The notes under the pieces were generated by a model. The model had not been told where the DNA came from. It was given only the letters and a program-made list of their open reading frames with translations, and did not search any database. A stretch of DNA of 64,000 bases from DASQFQ01 sp963722815 (lineage in GTDB: Bacteria; Actinomycetota; Thermoleophilia; Solirubrobacterales; Solirubrobacteraceae). The stretch lies in assembly GCA_963722815.1 (NCBI GenBank), contig CAVROM010000003.1:124001-188000 (forward strand), given 5' to 3'. The translations under genes and the position numbers were made by a program. Below are positions 52,111 to 60,290 of the stretch, one piece after another (position 1 is the stretch's first letter; each line of letters opens with the position of its first letter).

Positions 52111-52503
52111 ATGGCGCTGGTTCTGGAGGACGAGGCGCGGGCCTACCTCCTGCGCACCGGCTACTGGCGGAGCGTGGAGCGGCTCGAGTGCGGGCTCGCG
52201 GTCGAGGGGGTGTTCGGCGTCTTCCTCGCCGTGGCCGAGCCGGCCGCGCCCGACGTCGACCGCGAGGTGTGGGTCGTGGCCGGCGACCTCCCGCCGCTGT
52301 ACCTCGTCACGGACGACATCGACACGCCGGAAGAGGCGCTCACCGCCTACATCGATCACCGCCGCGCCTGGGTCGACGCGGTGCGCGCCAACCACTCGGT
52401 CGCCCACCTGGCCCCGGTCGACGTCGAGCCGACCAGGGAGTGGGCCGCGGCGCTGGCACGGCGGCTCGACATGCTCGCGGAGCTCCTCGCCGAGGAGGGC
52501 TAA
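52111..52503 (+). CDS. small acidic protein of unknown function
   Basis: A 130-residue soluble protein, mixed alpha/beta (VEGVFGVFLAVAEPA, EVWVVAGDLPPLYLVTDDID, EEALTAYIDHRRAWVDAV). No catalytic motif, signal or membrane segment is apparent. Its stop (TAA) overlaps the convergent oxidase gene by 4 bp in CTAA. Confidence 0.65.
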   Translation: MALVLEDEARAYLLRTGYWRSVERLECGLAVEGVFGVFLAVAEPAAPDVDREVWVVAGDLPPLYLVTDDIDTPEEALTAYIDHRRAWVDAVRANHSVAHLAPVDVEPTREWAAALARRLDMLAELLAEEG

Positions 52504-53633
52504 GGCCCGGCGTCGCCGGCCTGGGGGTTCGAGCCGGCCGTCCGCATCGAGTGCGCCGCGGCGCGCGGGCCGAGCCGGAAGCGCTCGGGCATCGGCTCCT
52601 CCTCCCGCAGCGCGCCGGCCATCCGCTCGGCCATCGCCGGGCCGTGCTTGAAACCGTGGCCGGAGCCGCCGCCGAGCAGCCAGACGCTCGCGTGCTCGGG
52701 GTGCGGGGCGGCGATGAAGTGCGAGTCGGGCGACAGCTCGTAGCGGCACGTGGTGGAGGACTTCAGCGGCGCGTCGGCGAGCGCCGGGAAGCGGCGGGCG
52801 AAGTAGTCGCGGATCCAGCGCTCGTTGTCCGGGTTGCTCTGCGGCAGGTCGTCGTCGGGGGCCAGCCGCGGGCCTTCGAAGTCGGGCGCGCCCTTGACGC
52901 CGAGCCCGTCGAGGTCGCCGGTGCCATAGACCGCGCCGTCGTAGTCCACCCAGCCCGGCGCGTGTGTCCACGGCTCTCCGCCGTCCATGAAGAAGAGGTC
53001 CTGGTGCGTGGTCTTCACGCTCACAAGCGTGGGGAAGAGCTGCGACAGCCAGCCGCCGCACGACCACGCGACGGCGTCCGCCTCCAGCGCCTCGCCGTCG
53101 ACCGTGACGTGATCCCCTTCGGGCGCGGCCCGGCCCCGCACGAGCTTCGCGCCGTGGCCGCGGGCCTGCGCGGCGAGCGTCTGGATCGCCTTCTGCGCAC
53201 GCAGCACGCCGGCCTCCGGCTCGTGGAGGAGGAACTCGAGGTCGTCGCCGCGGAAACTCGGGAACAGCCGCGCCCCCTGCTCGACGCTCAGCCGCTCGAC
53301 CGGGATGCCCTGGGCGCGCATCGTGGCCTCGGACACCGCCTCCCAGCCGTCGGCCTCGCGGGCGAACCACACCAGCCCGCACTCGATCAGCAGGTCAGCG
53401 CCCGACTCGGCCTCGAGCTCCCGCCACAGCGTGCGGGCGCGGCGCGCGGAGGCGGTGTAGTGCGCGTCGGCGCCGTGGCCGCAGCGGATCAGCCGCGTCT
53501 CGCCGCCCGAGGTGGCGCGGCGGTCGCCGGGCTCGAACTGGTCGACGAGCGTGACCTGCACGCCGTCGCGAGCGAGCCACCACGCGAGCGAGGCGCCGAA
53601 GGTCCCCGCGCCGACGATGACGATCGAGTCCAT
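52500..53633 (-). CDS. FAD-dependent amine oxidase (sarcosine-oxidase/DAO type)
   Basis: A 377-residue monomeric sarcosine oxidase-like enzyme: VIVGAGTFGASLAWWLARDG (FAD loop), GGETRLIRCGHG, and KSSTTCRYELSPDSHFIAAP, whose cysteine corresponds to the covalent FAD link of monomeric sarcosine oxidases. GGGSGHGFKHGP closes the FAD site. It oxidises an N-methyl amine or amino acid with O2, giving H2O2. The gene is divergent from the secreted amidase fusion. Confidence 0.9.
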   Translation of the reverse strand: MDSIVIVGAGTFGASLAWWLARDGVQVTLVDQFEPGDRRATSGGETRLIRCGHGADAHYTASARRARTLWRELEAESGADLLIECGLVWFAREADGWEAVSEATMRAQGIPVERLSVEQGARLFPSFRGDDLEFLLHEPEAGVLRAQKAIQTLAAQARGHGAKLVRGRAAPEGDHVTVDGEALEADAVAWSCGGWLSQLFPTLVSVKTTHQDLFFMDGGEPWTHAPGWVDYDGAVYGTGDLDGLGVKGAPDFEGPRLAPDDDLPQSNPDNERWIRDYFARRFPALADAPLKSSTTCRYELSPDSHFIAAPHPEHASVWLLGGGSGHGFKHGPAMAERMAGALREEEPMPERFRLGPRAAAHSMRTAGSNPQAGDAGP

Positions 53634-53648
53634 GACGATCGCGGACGC

Positions 53649-53654
53649 TACCGT
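53649..53654 (+). promoter_or_regulatory. TACCGT -10-like box, leaderless start at 53662
   Basis: TACCGT ends 7 nt before the GTG at 53662 with no Shine-Dalgarno. The opposite strand (ACGGTA then TAGCGT) lies 11 nt before the ATG at 53633, so both divergent genes appear to be served from the same short sequence. Confidence 0.45.
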
Positions 53655-53661
53655 GCCGCGG

Positions 53662-54909
53662 GTGCTCGCCCTGGCTGCCGCCGCCGCATCGCTCCTGTTC
53701 GGCCACTCCGCCGATCACCAGCCGCTGCGCGCCGAGCGCGTGGGGGAGGGCCTGGTGAAGGTTCTGGTCGTCGGCTCGATCCACGGCAACGAGACCGCCG
53801 GGCGCGCGGTGATCTCCCGCCTCCGCCACTCGACGCCGCCCGCCGGCGTCGAGCTGTGGCTCGTCGACACCGTGAATCCCGACGGCGTCCGCCGCGGCAC
53901 GCGGCAGAACGCCCGCGGCGTCGACCTCAACCGCAACTTCGGCCGCCGCTGGGCCGGCGGCGGGCGCGCGTTCGACACCTACTTTCCGGGCCGGCGCGCG
54001 TTCTCGGAGCCTGAGTCGCGCGCGGTGCGGCGGCTCGTGCGGCGCCTGCATCCAGCGGTGACGGTCTGGTACCACCAGCACATGCGGCTGGTGAACCTGT
54101 CCGACGGCGTCGACCGGCGGGTGGTCCGCGCCTACGCGCGCCGCGTCGGCCTGCCCGCGCGGCAGCTCCCGCGCTACCGCGGCACGGCCACCGGCTGGCA
54201 GAACCACACGTTCCCCGGCACGAACGCGTTCGTGGTCGAGCTGCCCGCGGGCCCGCTCAGCGCGGCGTCCGCGAAGCGGCACGAAAGGGCGGTCTTGGCG
54301 GCCGGCAAAGCGGCGGTGGGGGCGGGGCCTGCGGCGGGGGCCGCGGCGGCGCCTCCCCGCCCGCGCATCGTGTGGCGCCGCATCCCCTTCGGCGCCACCC
54401 GCCGCGCGCAGACCCGCGCCTACGCCAAGCGCCACTACGGCACGAGCACCGACCGCCTGCAACCGAAGGTGATCGTCGAGCACTACACGGTGTCCTCGAC
54501 GTTCTCCTCCGCCTGGAACACGTTCGCCTCCAATGCGCCCGACGTCGAGCTGCACGAGCGCCCCGGCGTGTGCTCGCACTTCATCGTCGACAAGGACGGC
54601 ACGATCTACCAGCTGGTCAGCCTCGGGTACATCTGCCGCCACACGGTCGGGCTCAACGACCGCGCGATCGGCATCGAGCACGTCGGCTCCGCCGACGCCG
54701 AGATCCTCGGCCGTCCCAAGCAGCTGCGCGCGTCGCTCCGCCTCACGCGCTGGCTGCAGTCGCGCTACGGCATCAGGACGAAGGACGTCATCGGCCACTC
54801 CGAGAGCCTCTCGAGCCCCTACCACCACGAGCGCGTCGCGCGCCTCCGCACCCAGACACACGGCGACTGGACCCACGCCGACATGCGCCGCTACCGGGCG
54901 AAGCTGTGA
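53662..54909 (+). CDS. secreted peptidoglycan hydrolase fusion: M14 peptidase plus amidase_2
   Basis: A 415-residue exported two-enzyme protein. After a signal peptide (1-18) an M14 carboxypeptidase domain (about 30-215) shows zinc residues His41 and Glu44 in GSIHGNETAG, NPDG followed by QNARGVDLNRNF, a third zinc histidine near 138-140 and the catalytic Glu193; this is the MpaA/gamma-D-glutamyl-diaminopimelate amidase style. A linker of Ala/Pro leads to an amidase_2 (PGRP) domain (about 255-410) with His274 in VEHYTV and GHSESLSS. The two domains would cut adjacent bonds of the peptidoglycan stem. Confidence 0.82.
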   Translation: MLALAAAAASLLFGHSADHQPLRAERVGEGLVKVLVVGSIHGNETAGRAVISRLRHSTPPAGVELWLVDTVNPDGVRRGTRQNARGVDLNRNFGRRWAGGGRAFDTYFPGRRAFSEPESRAVRRLVRRLHPAVTVWYHQHMRLVNLSDGVDRRVVRAYARRVGLPARQLPRYRGTATGWQNHTFPGTNAFVVELPAGPLSAASAKRHERAVLAAGKAAVGAGPAAGAAAAPPRPRIVWRRIPFGATRRAQTRAYAKRHYGTSTDRLQPKVIVEHYTVSSTFSSAWNTFASNAPDVELHERPGVCSHFIVDKDGTIYQLVSLGYICRHTVGLNDRAIGIEHVGSADAEILGRPKQLRASLRLTRWLQSRYGIRTKDVIGHSESLSSPYHHERVARLRTQTHGDWTHADMRRYRAKL

Positions 54910-55469
54910 GCCGCGAGGTCGTCCTCGTCCGCCACGGCGAGACCGAGTGGAGCCGCTCCGGCCAGCACACCGGCACCACCGACCTGCCGCTGCTGCCCGA
55001 GGGCGAGGCGCAGGCGCGCGAGGTCGCGCCGAGGCTCGCCGGGCGCGAGTTCGCGCTCGTGCTCTGCTCGCCGATGCAGCGCGCGCGCCGCACCGCCGAG
55101 CTCGCCGGCTTCGGCGACCGCGCCGAGCTCGACGCCGACCTGAAGGAGCGCGACTACGGCGTCTACGAGGGGCGGACCACGAAGGAGATCCGCGTCGAGC
55201 GCCCGGGCTGGGACGTGTGGCGCGACGACTGCCCCGGCGGTGAGACGCTCGCGCAGCTCGCCGCCCGCGCCGACCGCGTGATCGAGCGCGCGCTGGCGGC
55301 CGACGGCGACACGCTGCTCTTCGCCCATTCGCACCTGCTGCGCGAGCTCGCCGGCCGCTGGATCGGCCTCGCACCCGACGGCGGCGGGAAGCTCCGGCTC
55401 GGCACGGCGACGCTCTCGACGCTCGGCTTCGAGCGCGAGCGGCGGGTGATCCTCACCTGGAACGCGTGA
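54906..55469 (+). CDS. histidine phosphatase superfamily protein
   Basis: A 187-residue phosphoglycerate-mutase-like phosphatase. The catalytic motif is VLVRHGETEWS, with the second arginine in LCSPMQRARRTA, the glutamate in KERDYGVYEG and the second histidine in LLFAHSHLLREL. It is likely a broad phosphatase for small phosphoesters. The GTG overlaps the stop of the previous gene by 4 bp (GTGA), and its own stop overlaps the next gene. Confidence 0.88.
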   Translation: MSREVVLVRHGETEWSRSGQHTGTTDLPLLPEGEAQAREVAPRLAGREFALVLCSPMQRARRTAELAGFGDRAELDADLKERDYGVYEGRTTKEIRVERPGWDVWRDDCPGGETLAQLAARADRVIERALAADGDTLLFAHSHLLRELAGRWIGLAPDGGGKLRLGTATLSTLGFERERRVILTWNA

Positions 55470-55951
55470 CCGGGTCGACCTTCAACTCGCTCGTCGGCGA
55501 CCTCGACTACCCGATGTTCATCGTCACCGCGTGCGCGGACGGCGAGCGCTCCGGCTGCCTGATCGGGTTCGCCACCCAGGCGAGCATCGACCCGTCGCGC
55601 TTCCTCGTCTGCCTCTCGCACAAGAACCGCACCTACCGGGTCGCCCAGGGCACCGAGCTGCTCGGCGTGCACTTCGTCCCCGAGGAGCAGGCGGAGGTGG
55701 CGGAGCTGTTCGGCGGCGAGACCGGCGATGAGGTCGACAAGTTCGCGCGCGTCGGGTGGAAGCCGGGGCCGGGCGGCACGCCGCTGCTCGACGCCTGCCC
55801 CAACCGCTTCGTCGGCCGCGTGCTGGAGCGGCTCGACGCCGGCGACCACGACGCGATCCTGCTCGAGCCGGTGCTGGCGGAGCGCGGGACCGACGCCGAC
55901 GAGTTCAGCTTCCACCGCGCGAAGCGGATCGAGCCCGGGCACGAGGCCTGA
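55466..55951 (+). CDS. flavin reductase-like FMN-binding protein
   Basis: A 161-residue split-barrel protein of the flavin reductase/FMN-binding family: YPMFIVTACADGERSGCLIGF, ASIDPSRFLVCLSHKNRTY and a mid-chain GVHFVPEEQAE. It binds FMN and is either an NAD(P)H:flavin oxidoreductase or an F420/flavin-dependent enzyme. The GTG overlaps the phosphatase stop, so the fusion gene, phosphatase and this gene form an operon. Confidence 0.82.
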   Translation: MTGSTFNSLVGDLDYPMFIVTACADGERSGCLIGFATQASIDPSRFLVCLSHKNRTYRVAQGTELLGVHFVPEEQAEVAELFGGETGDEVDKFARVGWKPGPGGTPLLDACPNRFVGRVLERLDAGDHDAILLEPVLAERGTDADEFSFHRAKRIEPGHEA

Positions 55952-56115
55952 GGGTCCGCGGCGCGGCCGAGCGCGGCGCCGGCCGGCTCGTGCCGAGGAA
56001 GCGCGCGTGGACCAGGGCAACGGGTCAGAAGTACGGCACCGGAGGTTTCCCGGGTGGCAGCGGCGGGCTAGCCCCTCCGAATCGTCAGACCCATTGCTCC
56101 CCAGGAGGTTCCGCA

Positions 56116-57069
56116 GTGATCCTGCGCATCGATCGCATCCAGACCGAGCTCCCGCCGCCGTCCGATCCCGACCCCGCCGGCGCTGCCGTCGTGCAGGAGC
56201 TCATGGGCGGCAAGTTCGGCGAGATGTCGACCTTCATGAACTACACGTTCCAGTCGTTCAACTTCCGCCTGCGCCAGGGCGCGCGGCCGTTCTACGACCT
56301 CGTCGCCAACATCGCCGCCGAGGAGTTCGGCCACATCGAGCTCGTCGCCACGACGATCAACACGATGCTCACCGGCGCCGGCGAGAAGGGCTCGCTCCCC
56401 AAGCCGGCCGACCTGCTCAACCCGCAGCAGATCATCGCCGGCGGCGCGGCCGCGCTGTGTCAGGACTCGAACGGCAAGCCGTGGAACGGCGACTACATCA
56501 CCTCGACGGGCGACCTCGTCGAGGATCTCGTACACAACTTCTTCCTCGAGACCGGCGCGCGCAACAACAAGCTCAAGGTCTACGAGATGTGCGACCACCC
56601 GGCGGCCCGCGCGCTGACCGGCTACCTGCTCGTCCGCGGCGGCGTCCACCAGGTCGCCTACGCGCGCGCGGTGGAGAACCTCACCGGCGCCGATCTGATG
56701 AAGCTCTTCCCCTCCCCGCGGATCCCGACCGACAAGATCCCGGAGTCCCAGCCGCATATCGAGCGCGGCGAGCACACGAAGCTCTACCGCTTCTCGCCGA
56801 GCGACTACCAGGAGCTCGCCGCGGTCTTCAACGGCCCGCACCCGGAGACGGGCGACGAGCTCGTGATCATCGACGACGCGCCCGAGGGCTTCCCGCCGTT
56901 CGACCTGCCGGCCCAGGAGGGCGTATTCGCGCCCGACTACGCGCCCGAGGAGATCGCCGAGATCGCGCGCAAGCTGCGCACCGCCGCCGGCCTCCCCGAC
57001 GAGCCGACCGGCATCGTGGCCAACGACAGCAAGGGCGTCATGGACAAGGTCAAGGAGGCCGTGTCCTAG
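56116..57069 (+). CDS. manganese (di-Mn) catalase
   Basis: A 317-residue non-haem catalase: MGGKFGEMSTFMNYTFQSFN, NIAAEEFGHIELVATTIN, NFFLETGARNNKLKVYEM and LVRGGVHQVAYARA hold the Mn ligands (glutamates and histidines in the E-xx-H arrangement). It splits H2O2 in the cytoplasm. A GTG start at 56116 with CAGGAGG 7 nt upstream is clear. The next gene (ferritin-like) overlaps its stop, suggesting an oxidative-stress operon. Confidence 0.93.
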   Translation: MILRIDRIQTELPPPSDPDPAGAAVVQELMGGKFGEMSTFMNYTFQSFNFRLRQGARPFYDLVANIAAEEFGHIELVATTINTMLTGAGEKGSLPKPADLLNPQQIIAGGAAALCQDSNGKPWNGDYITSTGDLVEDLVHNFFLETGARNNKLKVYEMCDHPAARALTGYLLVRGGVHQVAYARAVENLTGADLMKLFPSPRIPTDKIPESQPHIERGEHTKLYRFSPSDYQELAAVFNGPHPETGDELVIIDDAPEGFPPFDLPAQEGVFAPDYAPEEIAEIARKLRTAAGLPDEPTGIVANDSKGVMDKVKEAVS

Positions 57070-57566
57070 TGGCGACGCTCACCAACCTCGAGAGCAAGCT
57101 GGCCGAGGTGCTCGGCCTGGCGATGGCCGCCCAGGACGCCACGCGCCAGGTGCGCGGCATGCTGGGACTCCGAGCACGAGGCCCTCGCGGCCAAGCTCGA
57201 GCAGGCCGCGAGGACGCGCGCGAGACGCAGGAGCGCTGCACCGCGCTGGCCGGGGTCGTTCAAGGGCAAGAAGACCGCGATCGTCGAAGCGGCGCGCTCG
57301 GTCAAGCAGGAGGCCACCGAGATGCGCGAGGCGTACCTCGGCGGCGAGGACGACCCGCTCGACGGGTTCGAGTTCCTCACCATGGCCGAGGCCGGCGAGG
57401 TCGGCCACTGGTCGATCGTGGCGAAGATGAACGAGAAGGCCGGGCATGCCGACCTGCAGACGCTGTGCGACTGCGCGCTCCCGATCCAGCAGCGCCACCT
57501 GCAGGAGGTGCTCGACGGCTCGCTGAAGCTGGCGGCCGACGAGGACCCGGACGAAGAGCCTCCTAG
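57069..57566 (+). pseudogene. ferritin-like protein gene, frameshifted
   Basis: Starts as GTG in the stop codon of the catalase gene (NLESKLAEVLGLAMAAQDAT), a helical ferritin-like sequence. The frame shifts near 57165, probably back near 57209, and again near 57254 (CGGGG with an apparent extra G). After that it reads EAARSVKQEATEMREAYLGG and GHWSIVAKMNEKAGHADLQT, four-helix-bundle sequence, and leaves no clear stop near 57566. At least one, probably three, indels are present. Coupling to catalase suggests iron or peroxide handling. The extra G argues for sequencing error. Confidence 0.65.
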
Positions 57567-57601
57567 GGAGGACAGTCCTGTCGAACTGCCCCGGGGCGGA
57601 T

Positions 57602-58288
57602 ATGGTCCGTCCCGGGGCACCGATGGGCGAACAGCGCTGCGAGATGGTCGCCGAACTCGGCCGCACGTATGCGGCGGCGCTGCTGATGGGCGACGAGGTC
57701 GCGGCCGAGATCGCCATCCGCGAGGCGATGGAGGCGAAGCTCAGCGCGGCGGAGATCGACGACGAGATCATCGCCCCCGCGCTGTGGCTCGTCGGCGACC
57801 TCTGGGAGCGCGGCGAGATCACCGTCGCTGACGAGCATCTCGCCACCGAGATCTCGACCCGCGTGCTCGCACTGCAGCGCGAGGCGGAGCGGCTGGCGGT
57901 CGCCCGCGGGGCCCACCGGGTCATGCTCGCCACGCCCGCGGGCGAGCTGCACGTGGTCGCGCTGCGGATGGTCGACAACCTGCTCGGCGACGCGGGCTAC
58001 GACGTGGTCATGCTCGGCCCCGACGTCCCGGCCGCCGACCTCGCCGCCGCGGCCGGTCGCCACGAGCCGCACGTCATCTGCCTGAGCGCGACGATGCCCG
58101 GCGGCACCGACCGTACGCTGCTCGCGATCGACGAGGTGCAGCAGGTCCGGCCGCAGATGAGCTTCGTGATCGGCGGCCGCGGGCTCAGCTCGCGCGTGCG
58201 CTCCGAGCCCGGGATCCGCGTCTGCGAACGCATCCCCGAGGTGACCGAGGCGGTCGACGCGATGGTCAAGCGCGCGGATCTGAACTGA
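57602..58288 (+). CDS. stand-alone cobalamin-binding protein, CarH-like photosensory fold
   Basis: A 228-residue protein with no DNA-binding domain. Residues about 15-95 are the helical cap of B12-dependent photoreceptors, with W68-x9-E78-H79 matching the W-x9-EH motif of CarH/LitR proteins. Residues about 105-220 form the Rossmann cobalamin domain; His117 in GELHVVAL takes the place of the lower axial ligand, followed by LGPDVPAADLAAA and SATMPGG. Seen: both sets of residues. Inference: it binds adenosylcobalamin and may sense light, acting through a partner. A second ATG at 57623 is possible. Confidence 0.85.
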   Translation: MVRPGAPMGEQRCEMVAELGRTYAAALLMGDEVAAEIAIREAMEAKLSAAEIDDEIIAPALWLVGDLWERGEITVADEHLATEISTRVLALQREAERLAVARGAHRVMLATPAGELHVVALRMVDNLLGDAGYDVVMLGPDVPAADLAAAAGRHEPHVICLSATMPGGTDRTLLAIDEVQQVRPQMSFVIGGRGLSSRVRSEPGIRVCERIPEVTEAVDAMVKRADLN

Positions 58289-58300
58289 GCGCGGACACGC

Positions 58301-59179
58301 TCAGCGCTCCGCGGCGAAGTCGGCGGTGATGACGTCGATCTCGCGCCGCCGCGCGGCGACCGCCTCGTCGTCGTCCTGCTCGAGCGCGCCGACCATCGTG
58401 ATCAGCGACTTCCACAACGTCCAGCCGCGGCCGCGCGACCAGGTGGCGGCGTCGACGCCGCGCTCGGAGCGGAAGCGGTCGCGGGCCTCGCCCGACAGGA
58501 ACGTCCAGGCGATCGCCATGTCGCAGGCCGGGTCGCCGACGCCGGAGGAGCCGAAATCGAGCACCGCGGCGAGCCGGCGTTTGCGGACCAGCAGGTTCCC
58601 GGCGGCGACGTCGCCGTGGAACCACACCGGGTCGCGCTCCCACTCGCTCGCCATCGCGTCCGCCCACGTGCGCTGCACCGCCTCGCGCGGGATCTCGTCA
58701 CCGAGCCGCTCGATCGCCTCCAGCGCCTCGCGCTCGTAGTACGCGAGCGGGCCGCCGCGGAAGAAGTTGTGCTGCCCCGGCTCCGGGCCGCCGGTGGCGT
58801 CGATCGCCGCCAGCGCGCGCAGGAAGCCCGCCAGGTCGGTGGCGAACGCGACCGGGTCGGCGATCGGCGCGCTCGCCGCGAGCGAGCCCTCGAGCCAGCG
58901 GTAGACCGACCAGCGGTACGGATAGCCCTCGCCAGGCTCGCCCTGCGCGACCGGGGTCGGGATCGGCAGCGGGAGCCGGGGCGCCAGCACCGGCAGCCAG
59001 CACTGCTCCTTGTCGACCTGCTGCGCGTACCACTCGCCGCTCGGGAGCCGGACGCTCAGCTCGGAGCCGAGCCGGAACGTCCGGTTGTCCCATCCGTCGA
59101 CCTCGACCCCGGTGATCGGAAGCTCCGACCACCGGGGGAACTGGCTGTCGACCAGCCGCCGCGCGAGCGCGGCGTCTAT
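58301..59179 (-). CDS. phosphotransferase (APH-family), no canonical start codon
   Basis: An APH-type kinase: the N-terminal lobe reads GWDNRTFRLGSELSVRLPSG, the catalytic loop WFHGDVAAGNLLV, the metal-binding VLDFGSSGVGDPACD. Family-like sequence begins at RIDAALARRLVDSQFPRW, but between the upstream in-frame stop and this point no ATG, GTG or TTG exists. The codon before IDAAL is ATA at 59179, overlapping the upstream stop (TAG) by 2 bases; I use it as start. Otherwise the gene would begin inside the conserved domain. Function and substrate unknown. Confidence 0.7.
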   Translation of the reverse strand: MDAALARRLVDSQFPRWSELPITGVEVDGWDNRTFRLGSELSVRLPSGEWYAQQVDKEQCWLPVLAPRLPLPIPTPVAQGEPGEGYPYRWSVYRWLEGSLAASAPIADPVAFATDLAGFLRALAAIDATGGPEPGQHNFFRGGPLAYYEREALEAIERLGDEIPREAVQRTWADAMASEWERDPVWFHGDVAAGNLLVRKRRLAAVLDFGSSGVGDPACDMAIAWTFLSGEARDRFRSERGVDAATWSRGRGWTLWKSLITMVGALEQDDDEAVAARRREIDVITADFAAER

Positions 59180-60216
59180 GCGGTCAGCGGCGGCGACTCT
59201 GGCTCACCTGGGTCGTCAGCGTGACCTTCGGCTGCACCGGAGCCGATGGTGGCTGCCTTGACCTTGAACTTCAGCGTGCCCTTGACCAGGCGCGAGACCT
59301 TGATCACCGCGAAGGTCGAGCCGGTCTTCACCTTCACCTTGAGCTTCTTGGGCTTCTTGTGCTTGCGCGCCGACTTGGCCACGACGTGGCCCTTGCGGAC
59401 GATCCTGATGCCCGAGATCGTGAACTTGTCGAGCGGGCTCGTCCACGAGAGCGCGAGCTGCGCCGACTTGGACTTGGAGCTGACCTTCACCGTGTGCGCC
59501 TTGCTCTTGCCCTGCGCGAGCGAGTCGTTGAACGTCTTCGGCGGCGTCTGGCACGAGAGCGTCGTCTCGATCTCGTTCATCACCGACTGGAGCGCGCTGG
59601 CGTCCGGCAGCGGGAAGTAGCGGCCGCCGGTGTCGCTGGCGATCTTGGCCAGCCGTGCCTGGTCGTCGGGCCCTGCGAGACCCGCGCTGAAGCCGATCAC
59701 GTAGGTCGGCGTCTGGCCCTGCGGCGGCGGGTTGAGGTGGGTGTTGTTGTACTCGCCGGAGTTGTGGCCGCCGTCGGTCAGGAAGATCCGCGCGCCGGCG
59801 CCGGGGTTGGCCGAGCGGCCGGTGTCGAACGCCGCGTTGTAGTCGGTGCCGCCGTCGTCGCCCTGGATCTGCGTGTCCAGCGCGGACTTCATGGCGGCCG
59901 CGTTGGGGCCGATCGCCTCGACCGGGAACACGACGCTCGCGGACGGCGTCGCCGGATCGAAGCTCGAGCCGAACTGGATGGCGCCGAGTTGCGTGCCGTC
60001 GGGCAGCGCGTTGATCAGCAGGTCCATCGCCTGGACCCGCAGGCGGCTCGAGTCAGTACCGGTCATCGAGCCTGAGTCGTCGATGATCGCCTCGACGTTC
60101 TTGACCGGGGTGCAGGCCGCTGCGCGCGCGCCCACTGCTTGTCCTGATGAGGGGGCCAGGGCGGCAGCGACAAGTGCGGCGCCGACGATGAGGCCAGGGG
60201 TTCGGAGCTTCGGCAT
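59176..60216 (-). CDS. secreted VWA-domain protein with basic C-terminal module
   Basis: A 346-residue secreted protein. A signal peptide (1-27) precedes a von Willebrand A domain: MIDAS motif D46-x-S48-x-S50 (DDSGSM), a threonine in GTDYNAAF, and the aspartate in IFLTDGGHN. The last 100 residues are Lys-rich strands (KKLKVKVKTG, FKVKAATIG), similar to modules on three other secreted proteins here. It may bind a metal-dependent ligand at the cell surface. It overlaps the phosphotransferase start. Confidence 0.82.
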   Translation of the reverse strand: MPKLRTPGLIVGAALVAAALAPSSGQAVGARAAACTPVKNVEAIIDDSGSMTGTDSSRLRVQAMDLLINALPDGTQLGAIQFGSSFDPATPSASVVFPVEAIGPNAAAMKSALDTQIQGDDGGTDYNAAFDTGRSANPGAGARIFLTDGGHNSGEYNNTHLNPPPQGQTPTYVIGFSAGLAGPDDQARLAKIASDTGGRYFPLPDASALQSVMNEIETTLSCQTPPKTFNDSLAQGKSKAHTVKVSSKSKSAQLALSWTSPLDKFTISGIRIVRKGHVVAKSARKHKKPKKLKVKVKTGSTFAVIKVSRLVKGTLKFKVKAATIGSGAAEGHADDPGEPESPPLTA

Positions 60217-60290
60217 GCCTCAACCTATCCGGCACCTTGGACGGCCGTCAACGCTCGACCTACCTGATGATCCAGCGTTAGAGTCGCGCG

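Noticed and set aside
50367..54014. 1215-codon frame on the plus strand
   Set aside because: It runs across four unrelated genes on both strands, and its product is low-complexity.
57567..57601. cobalamin riboswitch or operator before the B12-binding protein
   Set aside because: Only about 35 bp and a short GGACAGTCC palindrome; no B12-box was seen.
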